A DNA stretch of 64,000 nt from Planococcus maitriensis (GTDB lineage: Bacteria; Bacillota; Bacilli; Bacillales_A; Planococcaceae), in the NCBI RefSeq assembly GCF_003289925.1, contig NZ_QLZQ01000001.1, positions 1,116,001-1,180,000 of the forward strand, in the 5' to 3' direction. Shown piece by piece: positions 36,889-45,672 of this stretch (positions are counted from its first letter, which is position 1; each line of letters opens with the position of its first letter). Below the pieces are notes generated by a model, which saw nothing but the letters and a program-made list of their open reading frames with translations, had not been told where the DNA came from and made no database searches. Position numbers and translations under genes: made by a program.

Positions 36889-38073
36889 ATGTCACAACAA
36901 ATCGTAATTGCAAGCGCTGTCAGAACGGCAGTCGGTTCTTTCCAAGGGGCTTTGAAAGATGTGCCGGCGACAGATCTCGGCGCCATTGTCATCAAGGAAG
37001 CTTTATCGCGCGCAGGGGTAGCGGGCGACCAGGTTTCGGAAGTTATCATGGGCAACGTCCTGCAGGCAGGGCTCGGACAGAACCCGGCCCGCCAGGCTTC
37101 CATTAAAGCGGGGCTTCCGGAGACGGTGCCGGCGATGACCATCAATAAAGTATGCGGCTCCGGCTTGAAATCGATCCACTTGGCGTACCAGGCAATCTTT
37201 GCGGGTGATGCCGACATCGTCGTGGCAGGCGGCATGGAGAACATGAGCCGCGCGCCGTATCTATTAGAAGGCGCAAGAGACGGATACCGCATGGGAGACC
37301 AGAAAGTGGTCGACAGCATGGTCCACGACGGCTTGACATGCGCATTCAATCATTACCATATGGGCACGACTGCCGAAAACCTGTGCGACCGCTATGATAT
37401 TTCGCGTGAAGAACAGGATCGTTTTGCGGCCCGTTCGCAAGCCCGTGCATCAGTGGCAATCGAAGGCGGCCGTTTTGACGAGGAAATCGTGCCTGTAGAA
37501 ATCCCGCAGCGCAAAGGCGACCCGATCATCTTCAAAACGGACGAATACGTAAAAGCTTCTTCCACAGAAGAGAAGCTTGCCAAACTGCGCCCGGCATTCA
37601 AAAAAGACGGTTCAGTCACGGCCGGCAACGCATCCGGCATCAATGACGGAGCAGCGGCAGTGATCGTCATGACAAAAGAAAAGGCCGATGAGCTTGGCCT
37701 TGAGCCGCTAGCGGTCATTTCTGCAAACGGCAATGCAGGCGTCGACCCGGCGGTAATGGGCATCGGCCCGGTCCAAGCGGTGAAAAATGCTTTGGATAAA
37801 GCGAACATGACGCTTGGCGACATCGATTTGATCGAAGCGAACGAAGCGTTTGCGGCACAGTCGATTGCGGTGGACCGTGAATTGAAGTTCGATCATGAAA
37901 AATTGAACGTCAACGGCGGGGCGATTGCAATCGGCCACCCGATCGGCGCGAGCGGTACACGGATTTTCGTGACACTTCTCCATGAAATGAAAAAACGCGA
38001 TGCCAAGACAGGCCTTGCGACATTGTGCATCGGCGGCGGACAAGGTGTCGCAACGATCGTTAAACGCCCATAA
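36889..38073 (+). CDS. Acetyl-CoA C-acetyltransferase (thiolase)
   Basis: Biosynthetic-type or degradative thiolase, 394 residues. Catalytic residues: Cys89 in [11 protein letters not shown], His in [10 protein letters not shown] and second Cys in [23 protein letters not shown] is the thiolase signature. ATG at 36889 is preferred because AAGGGGG is 9 bases upstream; ATG 36883 would be too close. Divergent from HMG-CoA lyase over a 74-base gap, which suggests shared regulation, though no operator is evident to me. The small DUF3886 gene follows after 9 bases. Confidence 0.95.
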   Translation: MSQQIVIASAVRTAVGSFQGALKDVPATDLGAIVIKEALSRAGVAGDQVSEVIMGNVLQAGLGQNPARQASIKAGLPETVPAMTINKVCGSGLKSIHLAYQAIFAGDADIVVAGGMENMSRAPYLLEGARDGYRMGDQKVVDSMVHDGLTCAFNHYHMGTTAENLCDRYDISREEQDRFAARSQARASVAIEGGRFDEEIVPVEIPQRKGDPIIFKTDEYVKASSTEEKLAKLRPAFKKDGSVTAGNASGINDGAAAVIVMTKEKADELGLEPLAVISANGNAGVDPAVMGIGPVQAVKNALDKANMTLGDIDLIEANEAFAAQSIAVDRELKFDHEKLNVNGGAIAIGHPIGASGTRIFVTLLHEMKKRDAKTGLATLCIGGGQGVATIVKRP

Positions 38074-38082
38074 GGAGAGAAT

Positions 38083-38295
38083 ATGATGGCGAAAGACAAA
38101 GCCAATGATAACGGACTTTTTTCGGAGGAACAGCTGTTGAAATTGAAAGCTGCGAAAAAAGAGTTAGTGAAGGACCAGCATAAACTCGAGGAAGAAAAAG
38201 AAGCGCAGCGCCAGTTTGAGCGTAGAGAACGTGAAAAAAACATGACGTTTGCAGAGTTGCTTGAGCGGCATGGAGATTCAGGAAATAAATATTGA
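38083..38295 (+). CDS. Small charged coiled-coil protein (YqkE/DUF3886-like)
   Basis: 70 residues, mostly helical and highly charged (SEEQLLKLKAAKKELVKDQHKLEEEKEAQRQFERREREKNMTFAELLERHGDS). The pattern resembles DUF3886 proteins such as B. subtilis YqkE, which also lies near yqkF and nudF. AAGGAGAG precedes ATG 38083; ATG 38086 is equally possible. Probably co-transcribed with the thiolase gene. Confidence 0.75.
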   Translation: MMAKDKANDNGLFSEEQLLKLKAAKKELVKDQHKLEEEKEAQRQFERREREKNMTFAELLERHGDSGNKY

Positions 38296-38339
38296 CGAAG
38301 GAGCCTCCTGTCATTTCTAGTGACAGGAGGCTCCTTCGT
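38295..38339. terminator. Nineteen-base perfect hairpin between convergent genes
   Basis: Arms 38295-38313 and 38321-38339 pair perfectly around a seven-base loop. U tracts are poor on both sides, so termination strength is uncertain despite the strong stem. Confidence 0.7.
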
Positions 38340-38483
38340 TTAGCTTAACCATTCAAGAAGAAAGGCGATTAAATATAAAGGGGCACCTACGATAAGGGCC
38401 CCAGCGGCAAGATAAGAGAATCCCCATAAAATCCAAATCAAGATATCGTAAATTGCGCCTGCTAAATCGTCGACAAATTTCAT
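38340..38483 (-). CDS. 47-residue hydrophobic membrane protein
   Basis: Minus-strand frame beginning MKFVDDLAGAIYDILIWILW and ending in LLEWLS, with two hydrophobic segments (about 11-21 and 22-43). The start is preceded by CGGGGGATGG at good spacing and the stop abuts the hairpin at 38295-38339, which together support a real gene. Function unknown; no homologue recognised. Confidence 0.65.
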   Translation of the reverse strand: MKFVDDLAGAIYDILIWILWGFSYLAAGALIVGAPLYLIAFLLEWLS

Positions 38484-38712
38484 AACCATCCCCCGTTTCG
38501 ATGTGAAGAGCAATCATTAGCACACAGCTTTTTTCCATTTTAACAAAATAAGCAGGGGCTTGGATTTTAATTTTAACTAATAATTTCCAAAAAAAAATTA
38601 TATTCCACTTTCCGTCAATTGGTATAATAGAGGCAGTGATTATGCCACCATGACCATTCAACGAAACGGAAAATGTCGAAAGAAGAAGATTTGATTGCAG
38701 GAGGAGCAAAGG

Positions 38713-38883
38713 ATGAGGGATGAAGAGTTACAGACAAGCCCAGAACTTAAGCAAGCTCAAGAACATGGGGAACAAAGGCCGATTCATCCGTACGCAAAAC
38801 CACTTATCCACTTCGGGTATTTTGTATTCGTGCTGATGGTATTATCCGTCATTTTTTCACTGATTAAAGTGATATCAGACTAG
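38713..38883 (+). CDS. 56-residue single-pass membrane protein
   Basis: MRDEELQTSPELKQAQEHGE… then a C-terminal transmembrane helix (about 33-53, FGYFVFVLMVLSVIFSLIKV). ATG at 38713 has AGGAGGAGC upstream. Hydrophilic N-terminus and tail anchor suggest a small cytoplasmic-facing membrane peptide. Precedes floT by 107 bases but the sigma-W-type promoter lies between, so it is probably a separate unit. Function unknown. Confidence 0.7.
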   Translation: MRDEELQTSPELKQAQEHGEQRPIHPYAKPLIHFGYFVFVLMVLSVIFSLIKVISD

Positions 38884-38917
38884 TTTGTAAGATTGATGGC
38901 TATTCTTTGCCTTTTTT

Positions 38918-38943
38918 TGAAACATCTTACTGATTTAACCGTA
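38918..38943 (+). promoter_or_regulatory. Sigma-W-type ECF promoter of floT
   Basis: TGAAAC (38918-38923), exactly 16 bases, then CGTA (38940-38943) is a full match to the B. subtilis sigma-W consensus. In Bacillus the flotillin operon is a sigma-W target. It lies 47 bases before the floT start. Confidence 0.85.
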
Positions 38944-38990
38944 CACTTTAATGCAGGGGAAAATCAGCTTATGGAAAAGGATGGGATAAG

Positions 38991-40490
38991 ATGGAGTCAA
39001 TCGGAATTATTTCAATTTTAATTGTGATTCTCATTTTGGCGGCACTTGCGGGCGTCGGTTATTTCTTCTGGATGAAGATCCGCTACCGCACCGCCAAATC
39101 GAACGAAGCCTTGATCATCACGGGCCCGAAACTTGGGGACCCAAAGAAAGACACGAATATTTTTACGGACGATGAAGGGCGGTCCATGAAGATCATCCGC
39201 GGCGGCGGCTATCTGCTGCGGCGCTTCCAGACCTCGACGCCGGTCAATTTGACGTCGTTCCAATTGAAGTTGTCGACACCGCGTGTCTACACGAATGCCG
39301 GGGTGCCGATCGTGGCAGACGCTGTGGCGATGGTCAAAGTCGCAGATACCTTGAACGGCATCGCCAATTACGCCGAGCAATTCCTTGGGAAGAAGCAAGA
39401 CGAAATCGAACGCGAGATCATCGAGGTCCTCGGCAGTAATTTACGTGCTATCTTATCGAAGATGACCGTCGAAGATATCAATAGCGACAGGGAGAAATTC
39501 AATACGGACGTCCAGGAAATCGCGCAAAAGCAACTTGATCTAATGGGCTTTAAAATCACTTCACTCGGGTTGACAGACCTTCGCGACGCGGATGAAGACA
39601 ATGGCTATCTCGAGAACCTTGGGCGGCCGCGCATCGCTGAAGTCCGCAAGCAAGCGGAAATCGCCGAAGCGAACACGGAACGGGAAACGCGCATCCACCG
39701 TGCGCAGACCGACCAGGAAGCGAAAGAAGAAGAGTATATGCGCCAGATCGCCATTGCGGAATCGCGCAAACAGAAAGACTTGAAAGATGCGGCGTTCAAG
39801 GAAGAAACTGAACGCGCACGCGCGAAATCCGAACAGTCTTATGAACTCGAAAAAGCGAAGCTCGCGATGGAAATCCAGGAAGAAGAATTGAATATGCAGT
39901 TCATGGAGCGCGAACGTGCGGTCCGTCTCGAAGAAGAAGAAAGCAAAGTCCGCAAAACGAAGGCGGATGCCAGTTATTATGAAACGACTCGTACGGCAGA
40001 AGCGGAAGCGAGACGTTCTGTCATCGACGGGGAAGCAAAAGCGAAGATCAAACGTGATGAAGGGGCTGCCGAAGCGGAAGTCATCCGTGAACGCGGTAAA
40101 GCGGAAGCGGAATCCCGTAAATTGCTGGCGGAAGCCATGGAAGAACATGGCGATGTCATCATTGCCGAAAAATTGATTGACATGCTGCCGGTATTCGCCG
40201 AGAAAGTGGCACAGCCGCTCAATAATATCGATTCCGTGAAAATTATCGATTCCGGAAACGGGCAAGGCGTTCCGTCGTTCGGCAGAAGCATCACACGCAC
40301 GATGGTTGATATGCAGGAACCTTTGAAAGAAATGACCGGCATCGATATTGCAGACATGCTGAAGACCTACACATCTAGAAATACAGGGGGTCTTGAACCG
40401 ATAAGCCAGCCCGTACATGACCAGCCCGATGTGCAGCTCGACGGACAGCCTGCAGATGAAGCAGCGAAAGAAGATCCGGAACAAATCTAA
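38991..40490 (+). CDS. floT: Flotillin-like protein FloT (SPFH domain)
   Basis: 499-residue membrane scaffold. N-terminal hydrophobic segment (about 5-28), SPFH/band-7 domain (about 30-215, ALIITGPKLGDPKKDTNIFTDDEGRSMKIIRGGGYLLRRFQTSTPVNL), long Ala/Glu/Arg-rich coiled coil with EA repeats (about 215-400), then a C-terminal region ending in an acidic tail. Matches B. subtilis YuaG/FloT, which organises functional membrane microdomains. The NfeD-type partner gene (yuaF) that usually lies beside floT is absent on both sides. ATG has AAGGATGGG upstream. Confidence 0.93.
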   Translation: MESIGIISILIVILILAALAGVGYFFWMKIRYRTAKSNEALIITGPKLGDPKKDTNIFTDDEGRSMKIIRGGGYLLRRFQTSTPVNLTSFQLKLSTPRVYTNAGVPIVADAVAMVKVADTLNGIANYAEQFLGKKQDEIEREIIEVLGSNLRAILSKMTVEDINSDREKFNTDVQEIAQKQLDLMGFKITSLGLTDLRDADEDNGYLENLGRPRIAEVRKQAEIAEANTERETRIHRAQTDQEAKEEEYMRQIAIAESRKQKDLKDAAFKEETERARAKSEQSYELEKAKLAMEIQEEELNMQFMERERAVRLEEEESKVRKTKADASYYETTRTAEAEARRSVIDGEAKAKIKRDEGAAEAEVIRERGKAEAESRKLLAEAMEEHGDVIIAEKLIDMLPVFAEKVAQPLNNIDSVKIIDSGNGQGVPSFGRSITRTMVDMQEPLKEMTGIDIADMLKTYTSRNTGGLEPISQPVHDQPDVQLDGQPADEAAKEDPEQI

Positions 40491-40503
40491 ACGGGCTAAA
40501 CGC

Positions 40504-40540
40504 AAAAAGACAGGGAACATTTTATGTTCCCTGTCTTTTT
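40504..40540. terminator. Bidirectional terminator after floT
   Basis: Sixteen-base perfect stem (40504-40519 with 40525-40540) with A run before and T run after, serving convergent floT and the next minus-strand gene. Confidence 0.92.
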
Positions 40541-40555
40541 TATATTGCAGATGTG

Positions 40556-40975
40556 TTAGACCGTCATGATGTCCTTGAACATCTGTTTTAAGCTTTTGGC
40601 TACGTCGTTAAGGTGAAATTCCTTCCGTGCCTCAGCTTGCTGCTGCTCTATGAATGTTTCGGAAGTGCGTTTTCTGGAAAAAGGCGTCAACGTGTGAAGC
40701 TCTTTCGGCTGGGTTTCAGCCAGTAAGCGCAAAGAAGCGAAGACCGGCTCTGAGATTTCAAAACGCTGGTACCCATTCGGCATATGGATGATTTTTTCCG
40801 GGGCGTCTGCAAGCAGCCAGTGGTCTTCTGCTTCCCAGGCCAGCTTATGATTTTTAAACTCCTGTCCAAGGGATCTTGTCACAGATTCAACAACGAGGTA
40901 TGAATGCATCGAAATGGCATCTCCGTCTGCTGACTGATAAGATTTTTTGGATTGGGTCAAATAAAAATTCATCAT
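40556..40975 (-). CDS. Hypothetical cytosolic protein
   Basis: 139 residues (MMNFYLTQSKKSYQSADGDAIS…), no membrane segment or signal peptide, with a helical Lys/Gln-rich C-terminus (EQQQAEARKEFHLNDVAKSLKQMFKDIMTV). I do not recognise the family. Start supported by GGGGGCG eight bases upstream. Flanked by a shared terminator with floT and a long non-coding region upstream. Confidence 0.75.
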   Translation of the reverse strand: MMNFYLTQSKKSYQSADGDAISMHSYLVVESVTRSLGQEFKNHKLAWEAEDHWLLADAPEKIIHMPNGYQRFEISEPVFASLRLLAETQPKELHTLTPFSRKRTSETFIEQQQAEARKEFHLNDVAKSLKQMFKDIMTV

Positions 40976-41274
40976 TTTGCACGCCCCCGATTTCTTGAAA
41001 TTAAGGTTTGAAAATTTCAGTCGTAATCAGTATATTCACTTCTGGACATTCTTTCAAACCTGCAAAAGTCCTTTTCGGTAAATTAAATCTGTCGTTGAAA
41101 AACGGGGTAATTTCTTCAAAACAAGAAGTGAAAATAGAGAAGAACCGCAACGCACAAGGGGTTCATATGCATTGAACCGGCCAATCGGATTTACTGCAAA
41201 GAGTTTGACGGCGAAAAAAGGTACAAAGGTCCCTAGCGGAATTCCGTGCCCTGAAAAGATGCGTTGAAAGGCTG
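40976..41274. other. Non-coding region with inverted repeats, no recognised class
   Basis: About 300 bases between two minus-strand genes with no convincing reading frame. Pairing segments: CAACGCA (41148-41154) with TGCGTTG (41260-41266); GGTTCA with TGAACC (41160-41178), seven bases apart; and a GGAATTCC palindrome near 41238. It could hold the promoter and leader of the hypothetical gene on the minus strand, or a small RNA. It does not match the riboswitch consensus sequences I can recall. Confidence 0.3.
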
Positions 41275-41303
41275 AAAAAAAACGCCCCGTATAAGGCGGG
41301 ACG
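41275..41303 (-). terminator. Terminator of aldo/keto reductase gene
   Basis: On the minus strand CGTCCCG pairs with CGGGGCG around a seven-base loop and is followed by eight U. Confidence 0.8.
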
Positions 41304-41325
41304 CCGTTCTTAATGAAGAAAGGGT

Positions 41326-42228
41326 TTAATCGCGGTGCTGTTCATAGCGGTCTTGCCGCGTCGCTTTGTTGGCTTCTTCAATCTGTTGTGCACTGACAGG
41401 CTGCTGATAAGCCTGCAGCGTTTCGCGCAATTGTCCAAGGCTGCTCGCGCCGGTGACCGCAGCTGAGACAGTTTCGTTTGAAAGCACCGAATGCAAAGCG
41501 AGTGCATGGACATTGTCATGGATGTCAACCAGCTGCTTTAGCGTCGCCATTAACTGGTCTTGGCCATACTGCAGATAGTCGCCCATCTTTTCGGCGCGAT
41601 TAAGCCCTTCCGCCGTCAGCAAGCCTTTTGCCAGGCTGCCGCGTGCCAAGACGGAGCGGCCAGTTTTGCCGATTTCCGGCAGGAATTCCTCTGGACGCCG
41701 GTCGAGAAGGCTGTATTGCATCATGATGGAGGCAATCTCGCTGTTTTTCAAATAGCGCCGGATGACATTCGGCCGGATGGATGAGATCCCGTATGCACGG
41801 ATCAAGCCCTCCTTTTTCAAGTCCTCGAACGCTTCGATCGTTTCTTCAGAGTTATCGGAGATCATCCCGCCGTGAAGCTGATACAGGTCTAAATAATCGG
41901 TTTTGAGCCGGCGCAGCGAATGGTGGATTTGTTCTTTGATATAAGCTTTTGAGGGATTCCATTTCACTTCATCTGATTCCTCGGACCATTCATTCCCCAC
42001 CTTGCTTGCAAGGATGATGTCTTTGCGGCGATTGCCGAGTGCATCGCCGACGATTTCCTCGTTCTTTCCTTTGCCGTAGAAGTCAGCCGTATCGAAATAA
42101 GTGACGCCATTGCCCATCGCTTCATCGATAATGGCCTTTGCTTGTTTCGGGTCTTCCGGCAGTGACATGCAGCCGAGTGCGATTTCACTGACCTTGAATC
42201 CGCTAGTTCCGAGTGTATTGTATTTCAT
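41326..42228 (-). CDS. yqkF: Aldo/keto reductase
   Basis: 300-residue NADPH-dependent oxidoreductase. Catalytic tetrad residues are visible: D in YFDTADFYGKGKNEE with Tyr, K in ILASKVGNEW, H in DLYQLHGGM. Corresponds by family and by neighbours (nudF, fur) to B. subtilis YqkF. ATG at 42228 is preferred (AGGTG at good distance); ATG 42231 is possible. Carbonyl substrate unknown. Confidence 0.88.
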   Translation of the reverse strand: MKYNTLGTSGFKVSEIALGCMSLPEDPKQAKAIIDEAMGNGVTYFDTADFYGKGKNEEIVGDALGNRRKDIILASKVGNEWSEESDEVKWNPSKAYIKEQIHHSLRRLKTDYLDLYQLHGGMISDNSEETIEAFEDLKKEGLIRAYGISSIRPNVIRRYLKNSEIASIMMQYSLLDRRPEEFLPEIGKTGRSVLARGSLAKGLLTAEGLNRAEKMGDYLQYGQDQLMATLKQLVDIHDNVHALALHSVLSNETVSAAVTGASSLGQLRETLQAYQQPVSAQQIEEANKATRQDRYEQHRD

Positions 42229-42308
42229 CATTTCACCTCATTGTAAAATTTTGTTTCCTCTATGGTATACTTTGCGGTATTGAAACTACAAATGAAATGA
42301 GGGCCAGC

Positions 42309-42860
42309 ATGAAGAAATTTGAAGAAAAAACACTCCATAGCGAACGATTGTATGAAGGCAAGGTCATCAATTTGAAAGTTGACGATGTAACGCTGCCAAA
42401 TGGCAAACAATCGAAGCGCGAATTGATCGAACACCCGGGAGCAGTGGCTGTCATCGCATTGACAGAGGAAAAGAAAATCATCATGGTCGAACAATACCGC
42501 AAAGCGCTCGAACGCTCACTGGTCGAAATCCCGGCGGGGAAGCTGGAACCTGGTGAAGCGCCTGATTATACCGCCATGCGTGAGTTGGAAGAAGAAACAG
42601 GCTATTCAGCGGACAAGCTCGAGAAAGTGATCAGTTTTTCGACATCTCCCGGCTTTGCAGATGAAGTGGTGCACGTGTTTTTTGCAAGCGGATTGCATCG
42701 TGCGGAGAACGGCGCCGTGACGGACGATGATGAATTCGTGGAATTGCTGGAAGTGACGGTGGAAGAAGCGGAAGGGTTGATCAGGAACGAACGGATCTAC
42801 GATGCGAAAACAGCATATGCGGTGCAATGGGTCAAAGACTACTTGTCAGATAAGAATTAA
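42309..42860 (+). CDS. nudF: ADP-ribose pyrophosphatase (Nudix)
   Basis: Hydrolyses ADP-ribose to AMP and ribose 5-phosphate. 183 residues with a complete Nudix box GKLEPGEAPDYTAMRELEEETGYS (about 77-100; G-x5-E-x7-REL-x-EE-x-G). ATG at 42309 gives MKKFEEKTLHSERLYEGKVINL, the family start; the ribosome site GAGGGCC is modest. The frame is open further upstream through the divergent promoter region but has no start signals. Confidence 0.95.
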   Translation: MKKFEEKTLHSERLYEGKVINLKVDDVTLPNGKQSKRELIEHPGAVAVIALTEEKKIIMVEQYRKALERSLVEIPAGKLEPGEAPDYTAMRELEEETGYSADKLEKVISFSTSPGFADEVVHVFFASGLHRAENGAVTDDDEFVELLEVTVEEAEGLIRNERIYDAKTAYAVQWVKDYLSDKN

Positions 42861-42873
42861 TCCAATTACTAGA

Positions 42874-42888
42874 TAATAATGATTCTAA
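42874..42888 (+). promoter_or_regulatory. PerR/Fur-type operator upstream of fur
   Basis: TAATAATGATTCTAA matches the PerR box TTATAATNATTATAA at 12 of 14 fixed bases and the Fur 7-1-7 box at 11. In Bacillus fur is repressed by PerR. The site lies about 20 bases upstream of the -35, so its effect here is uncertain. Confidence 0.6.
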
Positions 42889-42908
42889 ATAATAAACGGC
42901 ATCGATTG

Positions 42909-42938
42909 TTGTAATCGAGAACGCCCTTTTGATATAAT
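42909..42938 (+). promoter_or_regulatory. Sigma-A promoter of fur
   Basis: TTGTAA (42909-42914), 18-base spacer and perfect TATAAT (42933-42938), 26 bases before the fur start. Confidence 0.75.
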
Positions 42939-42964
42939 GAATACAGTTTGAGGGAGGGCGTCGC

Positions 42965-43432
42965 ATGGAAACAAGGATAGATCGTATAAAAAAGCAATTA
43001 CACGCTGCGAGTTATAAGCTGACGCCACAGCGTGAAGCAACGGTACGGATATTATTGGATCATGAAGAAGACCATCTGAGTGCTGAAGATGTCTATCTTT
43101 TGGTCAAAGACATCGCACCGGAAATCGGCTTGGCTACGGTATACCGTACGTTGGAACTTCTGACCGAATTGAAAATTGTCGATAAAATAAATTTTGGGGA
43201 TGGCGTTTCCCGTTATGATTTGCGTCAGGAAGGCGCAGCACACTTTCATCACCATCTTGTCTGCCTGGAGTGCGGGGCTGTGGATGAAATACAGGAAGAT
43301 TTGCTTGAAGATGTCGAAGCAGTCGTGGAAAAGCGCTGGAACTTCCAGATCAAAGACCACCGTCTGACCTTTCATGGCATTTGCTGGCGCTGCAATGATT
43401 CGGGTGCTGAAAAGCCGGAAAAAGACGCATAA
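42965..43432 (+). CDS. fur: Ferric uptake regulator Fur
   Basis: 155-residue iron-sensing repressor. The N-terminus METRIDRIKKQLHAASYKLTPQREATVRIL and dimer region EEDHLSAEDVYLLVKDIAPEIGLATVYRTLELL are nearly identical to B. subtilis Fur and unlike PerR or Zur. Metal sites: HFHHHLVC, structural zinc cysteines CLEC and CWRC. GAGGGAGG precedes the ATG. Followed by xerD as in Bacillus. Confidence 0.95.
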   Translation: METRIDRIKKQLHAASYKLTPQREATVRILLDHEEDHLSAEDVYLLVKDIAPEIGLATVYRTLELLTELKIVDKINFGDGVSRYDLRQEGAAHFHHHLVCLECGAVDEIQEDLLEDVEAVVEKRWNFQIKDHRLTFHGICWRCNDSGAEKPEKDA

Positions 43433-43461
43433 AAGACGGCCTGCAAAAGGCCGTCTTTTTT
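43431..43461 (+). terminator. Intrinsic terminator of fur
   Basis: Twelve-base perfect stem (43431-43442 with 43448-43459), five-base loop, T run; the fur stop is inside the left arm. Confidence 0.9.
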
Positions 43462-43499
43462 CATCTTCATATAGCAAAGGATGAAAAGGAGGAGATTAA

Positions 43500-44402
43500 A
43501 TGAAGGATGCAAAAGATGCACTTGATGATTATTTGCATTTTCTCCGTGTGGAAAGGCAGCTGGCTGATAATACGCTGACTTCATATGAACGCGACTTAAA
43601 GGTTTACATACAGTATATGAGTGAAGTCGAGCAATTGAATCGGCTGGGGGACATCGAGCGCGTACATATCTTGAATCATCTGCGCCATCTGCAGGAAATG
43701 GCGAAAACTTCGCGCACAGTGGCAAGGCATATTTCCTCGATCCGCAGTTTCCACCAATTTTTGATCCGGGAAAAACGCAGCGATTCGGATCCGACCGTCC
43801 ATCTGGAAATGCCTCAAATGGACAAGAAGCTGCCCAACATCTTATCTATAGAAGAAATCGATGCGTTACTGAATTCGCCGGATACGTCAAAAGCCAGCGG
43901 GCTGCGAGACCGGGCCATGCTGGAATTGCTTTATGCGAGCGGCATGCGGGTCAGTGAATGCATTAACTTGGACATGGAAGATGTCCATTTGACGATGGGC
44001 TTCGTCCGGTGCATAGGAAAAGGCGGTAAGGAACGGATCATCCCGCTCGGCAGGGCTGCACTTGAAGCGAACCGCGAATACATCGAATCAGGACGTCTCG
44101 CCTTGAGAGACCCTTCCGAGAAAACGGATGCCCTGTTCATCAACCAGCGCGGCAAACGTTTAACACGACAAGGTTTTTGGAAATTGTTGAAACAGCATGC
44201 ACAAAAAGCGGGCATCCAGAAAGAATTGACGCCTCACACATTGCGCCATTCATTTGCGACCCATTTGATTGAAAATGGGGCAGACCTGCGTGCCGTACAG
44301 GAAATGCTAGGACACGCCGATATTTCGACGACCCAGATCTACACCCATGTCAGCAAAACGCGTTTAAAAGACGTATATTCGCAATTTCATCCTCGCGCAT
44401 GA
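43500..44402 (+). CDS. xerD: Site-specific tyrosine recombinase XerD
   Basis: Resolves chromosome dimers at dif with XerC. 300 residues; N-terminal SAM-like DNA-binding domain (YLHFLRVERQLADNTLTSYERDLKVYIQYM) and catalytic domain with R150 (ASGMRVSE), H246-x-x-R249 (HTLRHSFATHL), late His in GHADIS and nucleophile Y281 (IYTHVS). Position after fur identifies it as XerD (RipX). AAGGAGGAG precedes the ATG. No phage or att context. Confidence 0.96.
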   Translation: MKDAKDALDDYLHFLRVERQLADNTLTSYERDLKVYIQYMSEVEQLNRLGDIERVHILNHLRHLQEMAKTSRTVARHISSIRSFHQFLIREKRSDSDPTVHLEMPQMDKKLPNILSIEEIDALLNSPDTSKASGLRDRAMLELLYASGMRVSECINLDMEDVHLTMGFVRCIGKGGKERIIPLGRAALEANREYIESGRLALRDPSEKTDALFINQRGKRLTRQGFWKLLKQHAQKAGIQKELTPHTLRHSFATHLIENGADLRAVQEMLGHADISTTQIYTHVSKTRLKDVYSQFHPRA

Positions 44403-44470
44403 TAGAGGTCTGACTTCCGACGTGGGTGATTCTTGTGATAGAATAAAAGGGCAAATAAGGAGGAACTTAC

Positions 44471-45655
44471 ATGACAATGAAACCGTTTACTCGTATACAT
44501 TTAATCGTTTTGGATTCTGTTGGCATCGGCGAAGCGCCCGATGCTGAAGCGTTTGGCGACAAAGGCGCGGATACGCTCGGCCATATTGCGCAATCCGTCG
44601 GCGGACTCAAGATGCCGAATATGGAAAAACTGGGACTTGCCAATATCGTTCCGGTCAAAGGGCTCGAGGCACAAGGAACGCCAGCCGCCCATTTCGGCCG
44701 TTTGCAGGAGGCATCTGTCGGAAAAGATACGATGACAGGGCACTGGGAAATCATGGGCCTTAATATCGATACACCGTTCAAAGTATATCCGGAAGGCTTC
44801 CCGCAAGAATTGATCGATAAGCTTGAACAGGCGACAGGCCGAAAAGTCATCGGCAATAAACCGGCAAGCGGTACTGAGATCCTCGATGAACTCGGCCAGG
44901 AGCACATGGAAACGGGCGCGTTGATTGTCTATACGTCCGCTGACCCGGTTCTGCAAATTGCCGCGCACGAAGAAGTGATTCCGCTAGAGGAGCTGTACCG
45001 GATCTGCGAAACGGCACGTGAATTGACACTGGACCCGGAATTCTTGGTCGGGCGCGTCATTGCACGCCCATTCCTTGGCGAACCAGGCGCGTTCAAGCGC
45101 ACGTCCAACCGCCACGATTATGCCTTGACGCCGTTTGACCGGACCGTCATGAATGAACTCGAAGACGCCGGCAAAGACGTCATTGCGATCGGCAAAATCA
45201 ACGATATCTACAACGGCGCCGGTGTGACGGAAGCCTTAAGAACAGCGGATAACGCAGACGGCATGGACAAACTTATTCAGGTCGTAGAGAAAGACTTCAC
45301 TGGCCTGAGCTTTTTGAATCTCGTCGACTTCGATGCGCTTTTCGGGCACCGCAGAGACCCGGAAGGCTATGCACAAGCACTGGAAGCGTTCGATGAGCGC
45401 CTGCCGGAAGTGCTGCAAGGCTTGCGCGAAGACGATTTGCTGCTCATTACAGCAGACCACGGGAACGACCCGACATTCCCGGGCACGGACCATACGCGTG
45501 AATATGTACCGCTCCTTGCGTTTTCCCCTCGTTTCAACGGCGGAGGCGATCTTGGGACAGGGCCGACATTTGCGGATATCGGCGCGACCATTGCCGATAA
45601 TTTTGCGTGTGAACTGCCAAAATTCGGCACAAGCTTTTTATCGAAACTAAACTGA
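44471..45655 (+). CDS. deoB: Phosphopentomutase
   Basis: Interconverts (deoxy)ribose 1- and 5-phosphate. 394 residues of the alkaline-phosphatase superfamily: metal site [28 protein letters not shown], active-site Thr region [10 protein letters not shown], and late metal histidines/aspartates in [35 protein letters not shown] precedes the ATG. Overall with pdp 17 bases downstream it forms a nucleoside catabolism operon (drm-pdp type). Confidence 0.97.
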   Translation: MTMKPFTRIHLIVLDSVGIGEAPDAEAFGDKGADTLGHIAQSVGGLKMPNMEKLGLANIVPVKGLEAQGTPAAHFGRLQEASVGKDTMTGHWEIMGLNIDTPFKVYPEGFPQELIDKLEQATGRKVIGNKPASGTEILDELGQEHMETGALIVYTSADPVLQIAAHEEVIPLEELYRICETARELTLDPEFLVGRVIARPFLGEPGAFKRTSNRHDYALTPFDRTVMNELEDAGKDVIAIGKINDIYNGAGVTEALRTADNADGMDKLIQVVEKDFTGLSFLNLVDFDALFGHRRDPEGYAQALEAFDERLPEVLQGLREDDLLLITADHGNDPTFPGTDHTREYVPLLAFSPRFNGGGDLGTGPTFADIGATIADNFACELPKFGTSFLSKLN

Positions 45656-45672
45656 AAAGGCGGTAATGATCG

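Noticed and set aside
39561-40520. A 319-codon open frame antisense to floT, rich in Phe and Arg
   Set aside because: It mirrors the Glu/Ala/Lys coiled-coil codons of floT on the opposite strand and has no ribosome site or family match.
40976-41274. Riboswitch (cyclic di-GMP-I, ykkC and others considered) or RNase P, 6S or tmRNA in the long gap
   Set aside because: None of the conserved cores of these classes could be aligned by eye; only generic hairpins remain.
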